Assembly (NCBI GenBank): GCA_026168455.1
Contig: CM047431.1
Span: 58,424,910 to 58,488,909, forward strand
Length of the DNA: 64,000 bases
Reading direction: 5' to 3'
DNA from: Theocolax elegans
Taxonomy: Eukaryota > Arthropoda > Insecta > Hymenoptera > Cerocephalidae
In this document: in pieces, positions 49,490-63,305 of the stretch
Numbering within the stretch: position 1 is the stretch's first letter
How the letters are laid out: the number at the start of each line of letters is the position of its first letter
Translations under genes and position numbers: made by a program
Notes under the pieces: model-generated
The model's input: the letters and a program-made list of their open reading frames with translations, nothing else
Told to the model about the DNA's origin: nothing
The model's database searches: none

Positions 49490-50325
49490 TTATTAAAGGA
49501 ATCGATGTCGAGGGTCAGTTTTTAATAAATAAACACTATTTATTTACATTTTGTTGTACAACGTTTCGTCTGCGTGGTTTGCAGACCTCTTCAGGTACTA
49601 TAAATTTATTGAGCAGAAAACAATTTTAATAATTACAAATTAACGGACGAAATATTGAATAAATTAACGGAAGAAAATATTATTACCATTGATACACTGA
49701 ACGTAGAGTAATAAGCCCAGAAAGGCGTCGTCGAATAACAAGAGTATGCGAAATCGAGCGAATTTATACAAAACAAAACATGTCTGCGAGTATATGTGTA
49801 TGTATGTTTACAAATTAATATAGTCAATTTCTTAGAAATACTCGGATATAAATAGTCTCTTTAAATCACATCATAATAATTCTATATTGTCGGTTTAAAT
49901 ATTGTACGTCTTCTTTTCTATTGATAGTCGAATTATAATAATTAATGTGTAACATTTCTGAAATAATTCGTTTTTTGTAAGATGACTCTCTATCTAATAT
50001 TTTTACATTGTTCCAATCGAACTCATGATCCGCATTTTTAACAATATGTGCAGTAACAACAGCTTCTGGATTTTTATTTTTCTGGTGTTCTTTAATTCTG
50101 TTTTTTAGGCAGCGTTTAGTTTCTCCGATGTAAGTTGCCGGGCATTTTTTATAATTAAATTTGTATACTACCCCTGTCATATCCCATTTTTCAGTCGAGT
50201 CTTTGCCTAATTTTATTATATATTAAATTTGTGATTAATTAATGGAATTGTATTAATGTTAAATTTTTTAACATGTTTGAACATTTATTAAAAACTCTTG
50301 ATTTAAGGTAATGATATAGTGCAAT
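49490..50325 (-). mobile_element. 5'-truncated Penelope-like element (arm B)
   Basis: GIY-YIG frame at 49866-50180 on the minus strand, identical in its motif region to arm A. Unlike A, it keeps the segment with GTGTATCAATGGTAATA at 49,683-49,707. Confidence 0.8.
49563..49594 (-). ncRNA. Hammerhead-like core (arm B)
   Basis: The same CTGAAGA, GTCTGC/GCAGAC stem and GAAAC as at 34,684, on the minus strand. Confidence 0.5.
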
Positions 50326-50329
50326 TGGA

Positions 50330-50890
50330 AGCTGTTTTCTTTCGTTTTTAGAGAAATTTTAACTTTATTATAGCTTTAATATGGTTCCGCCGATGTTGCT
50401 GGAAATAGAACCAGCACCTTCTTATATGTAGAGAAAACTACCCTCAAGGTTTCAGCTAAATCGGGTAATAACTTTTGAGATATTTGTGGAACAACGTTTT
50501 TTTATTTTTCAATTTTCTGATATTTGCGTCTTTGCGAGTCTCTAGCGTCAAAAATAGTGGAAAAAATATACTATGTTAAATGGGAAAAAGCTGCGCCTTT
50601 TAATATAAACATTTTATGTCTTCATATTTTTTTCGTAGAAGGTGTCTATTTCGAGATATTGTAAAGAATGAAAAAAATCCGTTATTTAAAGACATGTAAA
50701 CTTTGTTATAACTTTAATATGGCTTCAGTGTTGTGACTGAAAATAGAACCAACACCTTCTTAAAAGTAGAGAAAACTACCCTCAAAATTTCAGCCAAATC
50801 GGATAATAACTTTTCGACATGTTCGTGCACTTTTTTCGATGACAAAAATATAAGGCTCTCCCGTATAACGGTCATGCCTAAAAAATAAAA
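50330..50890 (-). repeat. 343-bp-period satellite, two units (arm B)
   Basis: Mirror of 33418-33965. Confidence 0.7.
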
Positions 50891-51098
50891 GATAGATAAA
50901 ACAAATAAATTTTCTTTGAACCAATTCACTCAGACACACATATCAAAACCAGGGTAAAAAAATAAAAGATAGAGGAATAAATTAGAATTTTTTAAAATTT
51001 ATTGTTAATTTAAACAAAAATCAACATTTGTTAAACTAATTAAAATAATAACATTGTAATATAAATTCTGTAACTTTAAAATAAGTCAAAACAATGAC

Positions 51099-53256
51099 TA
51101 ATTCGAACAATATTTAAAAGAATGGATTGTCATCGTCAGGTTCAAAATCAAGGTTCATGCATTCTGCATGAAACCATTTTAAACATCATCGCAAATATGC
51201 CTTACTTTCTTCTTTATCTTTCTTTGGCTTTCTTGTAAATTTTTTTTTACATATATAACATATCCAAAGTACTTTATTTTGACGCTGACGTAATTTATTA
51301 CGCAAAGATTGTACGCATCCAATTCCATATATGATTGTAACAATGAAATTTTAACTTCTTCGTTGAATACTCAACAAGGTATCTGTTCCAAACTCATTTC
51401 TGAAAGCATTATTTTTTATCATGTAGATTTCGATTAACTAAATCTTTTTTGTTCATGAACCACGAAAGAATATGAACTGCCGTTTTTATGTCAGGTAGAT
51501 CGACAAATTTAATCAATTTTTTTCTTGTGCTTGAACCGATTATATTTTTGTTTTTCCTTTCGGCCTGCCTTTTTTTTCGTTGCTTGCACTAGCTCCGGTA
51601 ACTCTTCTTTACTAGTGGAAGCTTGAATATTTAACACTGACATAGTTTGAATACAATGTATGTCCGAGACATTAGATATTTTTGAATCTTCAGATATCGA
51701 AGAGCTAGCGGCTACTGATGATTCATTTTGATTATTTAGGTTAAAAATACGTGATTTTTTAAATAGTTTTAGTCCATCGAGATCTAACTAAATCTTTATC
51801 AAATAAAGACATTTTATTAACATGCCGGATTTTAAAAATGTGTTACAAGGCAAACCCATAGAATTAAATATCTTGCAGCTGCATACCTTCAAAGTTGTAG
51901 TATATCGTATGGATCCACCTTTTGATTTGATAATGTAAACGCCTGGACTATGAATAGAAAATTTTTTGACAGAATCTATATTACTGATTTCATTAACAAT
52001 AAAATCAAAAGCAAATTTCGACACATACGAATAATACAAATTTTGGTCATCAGACAACTGGTAAGCTGGAACTTTTGAAAAATTTTCTAAAACTTTTAAA
52101 TTTCTTTCATTGTTATCAATAGATTTTATTTTTACCTGAAAATTTACTTTTATCAATAAATTGTTTGAATTTTGCATTTAAACTTCAGTTCGATTGTTAG
52201 TGTCATTTAAAAAATTACTTTCAATCATGAATCCTTTTACCCACTCATTTCTAAAATCATGCCAATTCATATTAAAATAATGTTTCAATTTTTCATTTGC
52301 TATTTCGCAAAATTGTTGTAGTAAATCATATAAGACGTCTCATTTTTTGAATAAACCACATGCTTGCAAAATTTTTAAAATACTTTCTTTCTCTTGTAGA
52401 TTCACTCCCATATTGTCGAATGTAATAGTTCTTTTGAAAATTTGCAATGTATGAAATATGCAAATATACATTGGAACTTCAAAAATCTTCTCGACACAAT
52501 TTATTCTTATAGTAGCGTCTTTGTCACCCATAAAAGAAATAATTTTTTTACATGCTTCCGGATAAGCTGACTTGATTTTATTCAAAACCAGGAAACATTA
52601 ACTTCTAATTCATTCTTCAGTACACAAACTGCAGCAATTTCAGTTGCTCCGTTTCCATCTATAACATTTAAAATCATCACTGGTAACCTAACTTGAGTAA
52701 TAAAAAAGTCGAATCAAACAAAATTCAGGCCATGCTTTAAAAATAGTTTCCATCTGGAATAGAAAACCAAAACGCTGGAAAAACATTGTCTGCATCACTT
52801 CTAATTTCAAAACGAGCATCTAAAAAATGATTATACAACATATAAAATTAATTTTAAGTAAATTCTAAAAATAGAACTCACCATTAGCTTTCAGGATTTC
52901 AACGGTTTTAGGTAGTGAATCACCAAAACAATCTTTTTTTGAGTAGCAAAAACATTTGAAATATCACGCAAAACAGCATTATTCCCTTCAGCATGAATAT
53001 CAGAAATTAAATTTAATTTGTTACCGCCTAATGCATTAATTTCCTTAATTTTTATTTTTGTAGTCGGTAAGTTTTCGATTTTGTGATAATAAATGACTAC
53101 CAGCCCAAAAAAATAAAAAAAATTATTATTTAACATATATTCAATAATAAATAAAAATAATAATATATACTTACTGAAGCGATTTGGTGATTTTGATGAT
53201 CCGTAATTTTCGAAATACAATAATATTTTACATCTTGCGATAATTTAAATATAGTG
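51099..53256 (-). pseudogene. MULE-type SWIM/PHD transposase pseudogene (arm B)
   Basis: Minus-strand copy of the arm A gene without exon 1; homology stops inside exon 2 at the arm junction. More frameshifts than A, including in the PHD finger region (51,100-51,260) and after the SWIM finger. The shared TAA (52178-52180) and TGA (51371-51373) are present. Confidence 0.72.
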
Positions 53257-55101
53257 CTGGTGATTCACTACCTAAAACCGTTGAAATCCTGAAAGCTAAT
53301 GGTGAGTTCTATTTTTAGAATTTACTTAAATTAATTTTATATGTTGTTATAATCATTTTTTAGATGCTCGTTTTGAAATTAGAAGTGATGCAGACAATGT
53401 TTTTCCAGCGTTTTGGTTTTCTATCCCAGAGATGGAAACTATTTTAAAGCATGGCCTGAATTTTGTTTGATTGATTCGACTTATTTATTACTCAAGTTAG
53501 GTTACCCAGTGATGATTTTAATGTTATAGATGGAAACGGAGCAACTGAAATTGCTGCAGTTTGTGTACTGAAGAATGAATTAGAAGTTAATGTTTCCTGG
53601 TTTTTGAATAAATTCAAGTCATATTATCCGGAAGCATGTAAAAACATTATTTCTTTTATGGGTGACAAAGACGCTACTATAAGAATAAATTGTGTCAAGA
53701 AGATTTTCGAAGTTCCAATGTATATTTGCATATTTCATACATTGCAAATTTTCAAAAGAACTATTACATTCGACAATATGGGAGTGAATCTACAAGAGAA
53801 AGAAAGTATTTTAAAAATTTTGCAAGGCATGGTTTATTCAAAAAATGAGACGTCTTATATGATTTACTACAAACAATTTTGCGAAATAGCAAATGAAAAA
53901 TTGAAACATTATTTTAATATGAATTGGCATGATTTTAGAAATGAGTGGGTAAAAGGATTCATGATTGAAAGTAATTTTTTAAATGACACTAACAATCGAA
54001 CTGAAGTTTAAATGCAAAATTCAAACAATTTATTGATAAAAGTAAATTTTCAGGTAAAAATAAAATCTATTGATAACAATGAAAGAAATTTAAAAGTTTT
54101 AGAAAATTTTTCAAAAGTTCCAGCTTACCAGTTGTCTGATGACCAAAATTTGTATTATTCGTATGTGTCGAAATTTGCTTTTGATTTTATTGTTAATGAA
54201 ATCAGTAATATAGATTCTGTCAAAAAATTTTCTATTCATAGTCCAGGCGTTTACATTATCAAATCAAAAGGTTGATCCATACGATATACTACAACTTTGA
54301 AGGTATGCAGCTGCAAGATATTTAATTCTATGGGTTTGCCTTGTAAACACATTTTTAAAATCCGGCATGTTAATAAAATGTCTTTATTTGATAAAGATTT
54401 AGTTAGATCTCGATGGACTAAAAACTATTTAAAAAATCACGTATTTTTAACCTAAATAATCAAAATGAATCATCAGTAGCCGCTAGCTCTTCGATATCTG
54501 AAGATTCAAAAATATCTAATGTCTCGGACATACATTGTATTCAAACTATGTCAGTGTTAAATATTCAAGCTTCCACTAGTAAAGAAGAGTTACCGGAGCT
54601 AGTGCAAGCAACGAAAAAAAAGGCAGGCCGAAAGGAAAAACAAAAAATATAATCGGTTCAAGCACAAGAAAAAAATTGATTAAATTTGTCGATCTACCTG
54701 ACATAAAAACGGCAGTTCATATTCTTTCGTGGTTCATGAACAAAAAAGATTTAGTTAATCGAAATCTACATGATAAAAAAATAATGCTTTCAGAAATGAG
54801 TTTGGAACAGATACCTTGTTGAGTATTCAACGAAGAAGTTAAAATTTCATTGTTACAATCATATATGGAATTGGATGCGTACAATCTTTTGCGTAATAAA
54901 TTACGTCAGCGTCAAAATAAAGTACTTTGGATATGTTATATATGTAAAAAAAATTTACAAGAAAGCCAAAGAAAAGATAAAGAAGAAAGTAAGGCATATA
55001 TTTGCGATGCATGTTTAAAATGGTTTCATGCAGAATGCATGAACCTTGATTTTGAACCTGACGATGACAATCCATTCTTTTGTAAATATTGTTCGAATTA
55101 G
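53257..55101 (+). pseudogene. MULE-type SWIM/PHD transposase pseudogene (arm C)
   Basis: Lacks exon 1 and exon 2; starts within the exon containing GDSLPKTVEILKAN. It has the C needed for FSIPEMETI that is missing in A, but loses a T soon after. The FLNKF join around 53,600 is open here and broken in A. Shared stops at 54009-54011 and 54820-54822, plus a private TGA at 54,272. The PHD-finger frame 54850-55101 is intact. Confidence 0.72.
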
Positions 55102-55325
55102 TCATTGTTTTGACTTATTTTTAAAGTTACAGAATTTATATTACAATGTTATTATTTTAATTAGTTTAACAAATGTTGATTTTTGTTAATAAATTAACAA
55201 TAAATTTTAAAAAATTCTAATTTATTCCTCTATCTTTTATTTTTTTACCCTGGTTTTGATATGTGTGTCTGAGTGAATTGGTTCAAAGAAAATTTATTTG
55301 TTTTATCTATCTTTTATTTTTTAGG

Positions 55326-55873
55326 CATGACCGTTATACGGGAGAGCCTTATATTTTTGTCATCGAAAAAAGTGCACGAACATGTCGAAAAGTTATTATC
55401 CGATTTGGCTGAAATTTTGAGGGTAGTTTTCTCTACTTTTAAGAAGGTGTTGGTTCTATTTTCAGTCACAACACTGAAGCCATATTAAAGTTATAACAAA
55501 GTTTACATGTCTTTAAATAACGGATTTTTTTCATTCTTTGTACAATATCTCGAAATAGACACCTTCTACGAAAAAAAATATGAAGACATAAAATGTTTAT
55601 ATTAAAAGGCGCAGCTTTTTCCCATTTAACATAGTATATTTTTTCCACTATTTTTGACGCTAGAGACTCGCAAAGACGCAAATATCAGAAAATTGAAAAA
55701 TAAAAAAATCGTTGTTCCACAAATATCTCAAAAAGTTATTACCCGATTTAGCTGAAACCTTGAGGGTAGTTTTCTCTACATATAAGAAGGTGCTGGTTCT
55801 ATTTCCAGCAACATCGGCGGAACCATATTAAAGCTATAATAAAGTTAAAATTTCTCTAAAAACGAAAGAAAAC
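55326..55873 (+). repeat. 343-bp-period satellite, two units (arm C)
   Basis: Copy of 33418-33965; anchors at 55,408 and 55,751 give the same 343-bp period. Confidence 0.72.
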
Positions 55874-55877
55874 AGCT

Positions 55878-56740
55878 TCCAATTTGCACTATATCATTAC
55901 CTTATAATCAAGAGTTTTTTAATAAATGTTCAAACATGTTAAAAAAATTTAACATTAATACAATTCCATTAATTAATCACAAATTTAATAATATAATAAA
56001 ATTAGGCAAAGACTCGACTGAAAAATGGGATATGACAGGGGTAGTATACAAATTTAATTATAAAAAATGCCCGGCAACTTACATCGGAGAAACTAAACGC
56101 TGCCTAAAAAACAGAATTAAAGAACACCAGAAAAATAAAAATCCAGAAGCTGTTGTTACTGCACATATTGTTAAAAATGCGGATCATGAGTTCGATTGGA
56201 ACAATGTAAAAATATTAGATAGAGAGTCATCTTACAAAAAACGAATTATTTCAGAAATGTTACACATTAATTATTATAATTCGACTATCAATAGAAAAGA
56301 AGACGTACAATATTTAAACCGACAATATAGAATTATTATGATGTGATTTAAAGAGACTATTTATATCCGAGTATTTCTAAGAAATTGACTATATTAATTT
56401 GTAAACATACATACACATATACTCGCAGACACTTGTTTTGTTTTGTATAAATTCGCTCGATTTCGCATACTCTTGTTATTCGACGACGCCTTTCTGGGCT
56501 TATTACATCTACGTTTCAGTGTATCAATGGTAATAATATTTCTTCCGTTAATTTATTCAATATTTCGTCCGTTAATTTGTAATTATTAAAATTGTTTTCT
56601 GCTCAATAAATTTATAGTACCTGAAGAGGTCTGCAAACCACGCAGACGAAACGTTGTACAACAAAATGTAAATAAATAGTGTTTATTTATTTTAAAAACT
56701 GACCCTCGACATCGATTCCTTTTAATAATTAACAATGGAG
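55878..56740 (+). mobile_element. 5'-truncated Penelope-like element (arm C)
   Basis: GIY-YIG frame 55936-56346 identical in translation to arm A. Insertion size in the satellite is about 905 bp, about 30 bp more than A because of the extra segment at 56,507-56,537. Confidence 0.8.
56621..56652 (+). ncRNA. Hammerhead-like core (arm C)
   Basis: Identical to the arm A motif. Confidence 0.5.
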
Positions 56741-56744
56741 GGTG

Positions 56745-57080
56745 AAATCAACAAGTTTCTCTAAAAACGACTTTCGTTCATTTTCCGCACAATAACTCGA
56801 AATGTAGAACTCCTATCAAAAAACTTTCTAATAACAAAATGTTTTAAGTACAAAGACGCAACTTTTTCCTATGTAACGTAGTACATGATTTTCCACTATT
56901 TTTGGCGCTAGAGACTCGCAAAGTCGCTAATATCATCAATTTGAAAATTAAAACTTTCGATGTTTCACAAATATCTTGAAAAATTTTCAACTGATTTGGC
57001 TGAAATTTTAAGAGCAGTTTCCTCTACCCTTCGGATGGAGCTGGTTCTATTTCTAGATCGATGGAATCACATTTTTGTTC
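56745..57080 (+). repeat. 343-bp-period satellite, third unit (arm C)
   Basis: Copy of 34810-35160, with the TTTGGCTGAAATTTTAAGAG anchor near 56,996. Confidence 0.7.
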
Positions 57081-58104
57081 TGCTATGTCTGTAACTAGAC
57101 GAAAACTTGGGGCTATACTCAATAATCAGGATATTTTGTTTTGTGTTATAATGTTTTATCCATTAGTTTTTTTATGTCTCTTTTTATTTAAAAAAAATCA
57201 GTATTAATAGTTATTATTAATAATATTATTATTATCTTAAATGCTGTAAAAGAAAAGAAAAAACAATAAATTAAATGTTTTTAATAAAAAAAAATACTTG
57301 TTTTTTAAGGAATTGCAATAAATTAGTATATCTATATATATATATATATCAATGAAATAATATCAAACCTTTAAAATGTAAACGTAAAAAATAAATAAGT
57401 TGGTTGACTTAAGATATCTTAATGACATTATGACGAAGGCGAAATTCAATTCGTTTATTTGGATGTTAAATGCAGCGGGTTACTGAACCATCATAAGTAT
57501 ATTTTCGAAAATAGAGGACGATAATGAAGTAACAGGTAATTCCTTGTAGTAGGCACTAAATTCAGGTGGTACAAACAGACAAGTCAGTCAAGCAGCATTC
57601 AATGGTATTGATCCTGAGAAAAAGCCATTGTAAAACGCCAAGTAATAATCAAATTGAGAATCAGAAGAAATTTGTCAGGCATTGCCTCTGAATTATTACC
57701 TGCAAGTTAGTGAGCGAGATACGTTGAACGATTACTTGCTAATTATGGTAATATGAAACCAGTTAGGAGATTCGGTAAACTGTGTCGTCTAAATGATGAA
57801 TCGATTTCCCTGGAAAATATAGACGTTTCTTTTAAACTTATAATGAAATATAAATAACATATAAATTACTAAATTTGATTTATAGATTAGAAGACAAAGT
57901 GATAAAGATATATCGAATGTCGATGTCATCAAATATACTGAATAATATAAAAACAGAAGCAGCAAACAGTTTTAATAAAACATTGAAACTCCAGAGAAAA
58001 AAATAAACATTATTAATTTTTTTTTATTTTTCAGCTTACCAAGAACCCGAGAAGGGTTCATACAGCTATAAACATTATTAATAATAATAATAAAATAAAA
58101 TAAA

Positions 58105-58540
58105 CCGACGCGGTGGCGGAGTGGCGGAGACGCACCTCAGCCGGTCACGGAAGTTAAGCAGTATTGAGCGCGGTACCCAAGTGGATGGGTGACGCTCTCG
58201 GTCGTTTGGCTTTCGTGGCGGGTTAGGTGTTTTTTCACACTTCACAACGTGAGCGGGAGGTGTGAAACATTCGGTTTTGGTGTCAATAAGGCCTACGCAA
58301 TGTGACTTTGACACCCAAAAAGAATGTTTCGAATACACCGGCCATCTCGGGTGCGGTTTTCCCTGCTTCACAGGTTTCCCTTATCCACGGGCATAACCCC
58401 GGGCGAATGCGAGATGGTGGGGTTTTTAAGGGAGGGATAAAGCACCTACACATAGGTGGTAGGTGGACACCGTTAAAGTCCCCAGGGGGATAAACGGTAG
58501 GAAGTGCCAGGAAAAAAGAGAGCACAAAATCAAGAATAAA
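58105..58540 (+). mobile_element. 5S-rRNA-derived SINE (arm C)
   Basis: Direct copy of 36167-36600 with the 5S promoter block at about 58,142-58,195. Confidence 0.8.
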
Positions 58541-58557
58541 AAAAAATAATAATAAAA

Positions 58558-61081
58558 TAAAATATTATTTTATTATATATTACACATTCCAAACTAAATA
58601 AACATTAAAAGTATAAATTCAATTGTAATAAGTAGATTCAAAGCAAACTATAGAAGTATTTTCAGTTCACTTTTACAATTTTATAACACATTTTCCGTTC
58701 GAACTATCTATTTTTTTTCTCTGAAGTTTGAATTTTTGGTTGAATCCGTTTGCTTCTTGTGTCTTCATATTATTCAGTACATTTGCTGACATTGATTTTC
58801 GATATATCTTTATCACTTTGTCTCCTAATCTATAAATCAAATTCACTAATTGTTTTATTATAAAATTACAGATATATTATAAAAAAAAAAGAAACGAAAA
58901 TGAAAACTTCGTGGTTAGAATAATTCTGGTACATGCCTTTGTAATTAGGCATTTCTTTATTCAGGAAATGAATCGCTAGATAACGAATACTTTGACTGAA
59001 ATGATGACGGCTGTTGTTGTTCGAGCGACGTTGTTGGTAAAGTTAACTCGACATTATTATGTCTAGTACAAACAGCATAATAATGACGCAAATGGCCGCG
59101 TTGGTAATAGAGGTGGTAGCTGCTGCGATTGCTGCAGACCGGAATTACTGTTCGAGCTCAACGATAGTAATAATTGTAGTGATGTCGAAGCATCCTGTTA
59201 AATTATAATGACCAAATTTTAAAAATTAGTAATGCAGAAAATTTTATCTACATATGTTCTCAAAGTGTTCCATCATCGTTGACTTACCACTCGTAAGCTC
59301 ATTCACTTCTTCGTAGTCTTGACAACTTCTTCAGATTTACCCATAGTGTCCAAATCGTGTCTATTTTTCGAATACGCTTGTTGAAGTTGGTTCGATGACA
59401 AAATGATGTCTTCTGGGGTGACATAGTCTGCCAGAGCCGATATGGAGCCCGTTCTATTGCAATATTGTGAGAGGTTTACGTTCTGTTTTTGAGCTTGATG
59501 AGGTTGAGCTTGCAACGCGTAGACGCTGTGGAATTATTTGCAGTCGGCAGTGTATTACTATGTTCAATCCATCTGGTAATCGGCGTATACGTTTTCCCGA
59601 TGATGAAGTTTCAATACCGCTTGCGCTTTCCAATACGCTTCTGTTGCGGTGATTAGCAGCTAGTGATCTCGAGAATTCATTTAATTTAAGGCTAAAATTT
59701 ATAAAGTATACAATTATGTTTATTTAATGATAATTTGGATAATCGAGATTTAAAAATTCGCAAATTAACACGAATCTTTCATTTAAAGTTTACTTTAAAA
59801 ATATCCTATCTTAACATAAAATATTATTTTATTATATATTACACATTCCAAACTAAATAAACATTAAAAGTATAAATTCAATTGTAATAAGTAGATTCAA
59901 AGCAAACTATAGAAGTATTTTCAGTTCACTTTTACAATTTTATAACACATTTTCCGTTCGAACTATCTATTTTTTTTCTCTGAAGTTTGAATTTTTGGTT
60001 GAATCCGTTTGCTTCTTGTGTCTTCATATTATTCAGTACATTTGCTGACATTGATTTTCGATATATCTTTATCACTTTGTCTCCTAATCTATAAATCAAA
60101 TTCACTAATTGTTTTATTATAAAATTACAGATATATTATAAAAAAAAAGAAACGAAAATGAAAACTACCTCGTGGTTAGAATAATTCTGGTACATGCCTT
60201 TGTAATTAGGCATTTCTTTATTCAGGAAATGAATCGCTAGATAACGAATACTTTGACTGAAATGATGACGGCTGTTGTTGTTCGAGCGACGTTGTTGGTA
60301 AAGTTAACTCGACATTATTATGTCTAGTACAAACAGCATAAATAATGACGCAAATGGCCGCGTTGGTAATAGAGGTGGTAGCTTGCTGCGATTGCTGCAG
60401 ACCGGAATTACTGTTCGAGCTCAACGATAGTAATAATTGTAGTGATGTCGAAGCATCCTGTTAAATTATAATGACCAAATTTAAAAATTAGTAATGCAGA
60501 AAATTTTATCTACATATGTTCTCAAAGTGTTCCATCATCGTTGACTTACCACTCGTAAGCTCATTCACTTCTTCGTAGTCTTGACAACTTCTTCAGATTT
60601 ACCCATAGTGTCCAAATCGTGTCTATTTTTCGAATACGCTTGTTGAAGTTGGTTCGATGACAAAATGATGTCTTCTGGGGTGACATAGTCTGCCAGAGCC
60701 GATATGGAGCCCGTTCTATTGCAATATTGTGAGAGGTTTACGTTCTGTTTTTGAGCTTGATGAGGTTGAGCTTGCAACGCGTAGACGCTGTGGAATTATT
60801 TGCAGTCGGCAGTGTATTACTATGTTCAATCCATCTGGTAATCGGCGTATACGTTTTCCCGATGATGAAGTTTCAATACCGCTTGCGCTTTCCAATACGC
60901 TTCTGTTGCGGTGATTAGCAGCTAGTGATCTCGAGAATTCATTTAATTTAAGGCTAAAATTTATAAAGTATACAATTATGTTTATTTAATGATAATTTGG
61001 ATAATCGAGATTTAAAAATTCGCAAATTAACACGAATCTTTCATTTAAAAATACTTTAAAAATATCCTATCTTAACATAAA
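58558..61081. repeat. 1,262-bp tandem duplication within arm C
   Basis: 58,558-59,819 is repeated at 59,820-61,081. For example, the minus-strand frame ending at 59,303 recurs at 60,565 and the + frame starting at 59,467 recurs at 60,729. The junction joins TTAACATAAAAT to ATTATTTTATTATATATTAC, with a shared AAAAT-like stretch. Arms A and B have one copy. Confidence 0.88.
58710..60940 (-). pseudogene. Unidentified multi-exon gene fragment, duplicated (arm C)
   Basis: Two tandem copies of the fragment described at 36772-37745, on the minus strand. The exon reading SNSGLQQSQQATTSI is open to its stop in the second copy (60,218-60,424) because of a 1-nt difference. Confidence 0.4.
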
Positions 61082-61465
61082 ATCATAATAATTTCCAATA
61101 AATTATAGAACATTTTTTAAAAACTTAATTCACCTCTACTTCTCTAAAATCTTCGATAGTTTATGGAGATATTCTTATAATTTAGTGTCAACAAGAAGTT
61201 GATCTAAAAGTACTTATAATACTTAAAAAACGCCCAGAATTTTGTCAGTCCATGAACTTGATCTAAATAAAATTAATTTAAATCTTATATACCTATGTTT
61301 TATTTACAAAGATGATTTTAATCTTTACAGCAATATTTTTTATTTAATTTTTTTTAATAATATAATTCAATAGAACAATTTCAAAATATAAATTTTATTT
61401 GTAGCGTAAAATACAATTTTCATCTAAAAATCCTGAATATATATCTTATATAGATAAATGCACTT

Positions 61466-62707
61466 ACCACTTTTATAATTTTTCGCTGTTTCCCTGGCGG
61501 AAATAGTATTTGAAAATAACTGCAAATAACTGCAAATAACTAAAATATTTAGTTGGGTTTGAGACGCTAATCACATTTGCAGTTATTTGCAGTTATTTAC
61601 AGTTACAAATAATTATCTGCAGTTATTAGTCTTTCTTGAAAGTTATATAACACAAAATTTGACAGATATTATAAAAGTTAATAGCAATTATTAGCAAATA
61701 TTAGCAGTTTTTATTTGTTTTTAATAGTTATTTGCAATTATTTGCTATTATTGAATATAATTATAAAGAAATTGCATATAACTCCAAATAACTGAATATA
61801 ACTGCAAATAATTGGTATAATCTATTAGTAACTGCTAAAAACTGCAAATAATTGCTAATAATTATTTCTAAAAACTATATAAACCTACTTAGAATTTGAC
61901 AAAACTGCAAATAACTGCAGGTAACTGCTAACAATTGCAAATAACTGTTAATAACTGCAAGAAACTGCAAAGAGCTACAAATAATAGTTAATAGCGTCTC
62001 AAACCCAACTAAATATTTTAGTTCTTTGCAATTATTTGCAGTTATTTACAGTTATTTGCAGTTATGTACAGTTATTTGCAGTTATTAGCATTTACTATTT
62101 CCGCTAGGGTTCCATTTGAAAATCTTTATAAAGTTGTGGTCTGCATTTTGTTCTAAACCGTAATTATAAAAAAATTCGAAACAGAGTGTTAAACCCATAA
62201 CAATATCCTTCATATCCTTCACATACATCTCCATAAGCTATTGTCCTAAATTCTTCGTACATAGTGCAATTGAAATTCTTTAAGAAAAATGACCAAAATT
62301 GGAAGAGTGTGTTCACCTCTTTCTCCATACCAAGTTATTTACACTCTGAAATAAAAAGAGATTCCATGAATTCTAAAGTGAATGATGACTTAATGTAAAT
62401 TTTATAAATAATGAATACAACAACGTGATTTATGTCAACATGATTTCTTTAGCTAAGAAAAGAAAACATATTATAATAATCATCATCACATCAGGAATTT
62501 ATAACTTAGTTACAAAAAGCAAATTCAAGATTTTTTAATATCTTACCTTTTAAACAATGTGAATGATATTTATGATGCATTTGTTGAGTGAAACCGTTTA
62601 CTTTCAATAACCAATGACTAGGATGTTGGAAAGTTGACAATGATTGCGGAGCACTATCGTAACTACTAGCTAAGAAACCTTTGTTTGAACTTGTATCAGC
62701 ACTACTT
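61466..62707 (-). pseudogene. larp: LARP1 DM15 pseudogene (arm C), split by a MITE
   Basis: Direct copy of 38270-39511. First exon 62707-62547, with the MITE at 61492-62109 in the second coding exon. Confidence 0.73.
61492..62109. mobile_element. 618-bp MITE (arm C)
   Basis: Same length, TIRs and insertion point as the arm A copy, so the insertion predates the duplication of the unit. Confidence 0.75.
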
Positions 62708-63305
62708 CTGCAAATATTTGTTTATACAATATTACTTCACAAGAATAATTACAGGAGTGCAGTAATGCTATGTACAGTGCAAGTTTTCACCGTGTGTGTC
62801 TGTCATGATAAGATTTGTCAATTCAACCACAAATTCAAATGGCATCAGGGACATATTTAACAACAGTATTTAGTGTATACAATGTACATTGTATCTATAT
62901 ACGGTTATACCTTGAATATAATAATAATAATATAATATAATTCATAATTATCTTATAAATTATCTTTAAATTTAATTATTATAATGTATTCGACAATTTA
63001 AAACATAAATAAAATGTAAAAAAATAAATATTACTTAGTTATTGACAACGTAATGTTTTCAAAAATAAATAAAATATAAATTTTATACAAAAAAACTAGA
63101 TAATAAATAAAAATATTTACCATCCAAAAATAGTTATTATTCTATTATTTTCAAACACTGCCAGCATTGGACAAATACTGGACAAGAGCTTCCGCTATTT
63201 TGTAATGCTCACTTAACTATATATTAGAATAACTCATATCACACAGTAAAACTTGATGGAAATCATTAAAAAAACTATGTGTGTACGTAATATATATATA
63301 TATAT

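Larger units (their letters stand above)
42236..53256 (-). repeat. 11-kb repeat unit, arm B (inverted)
   Basis: Reverse complement of arm A from the centre TCTA at 42234-42237 (flanked by AATATGTCCAAATTTT and AAAATTTGGACATATT) out to the sequence matching about 31,004. It has many single-base deletions relative to A and C. It lacks about 45 bp next to the centre and about 75 bp at the distal end of the MITE. Confidence 0.9.
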
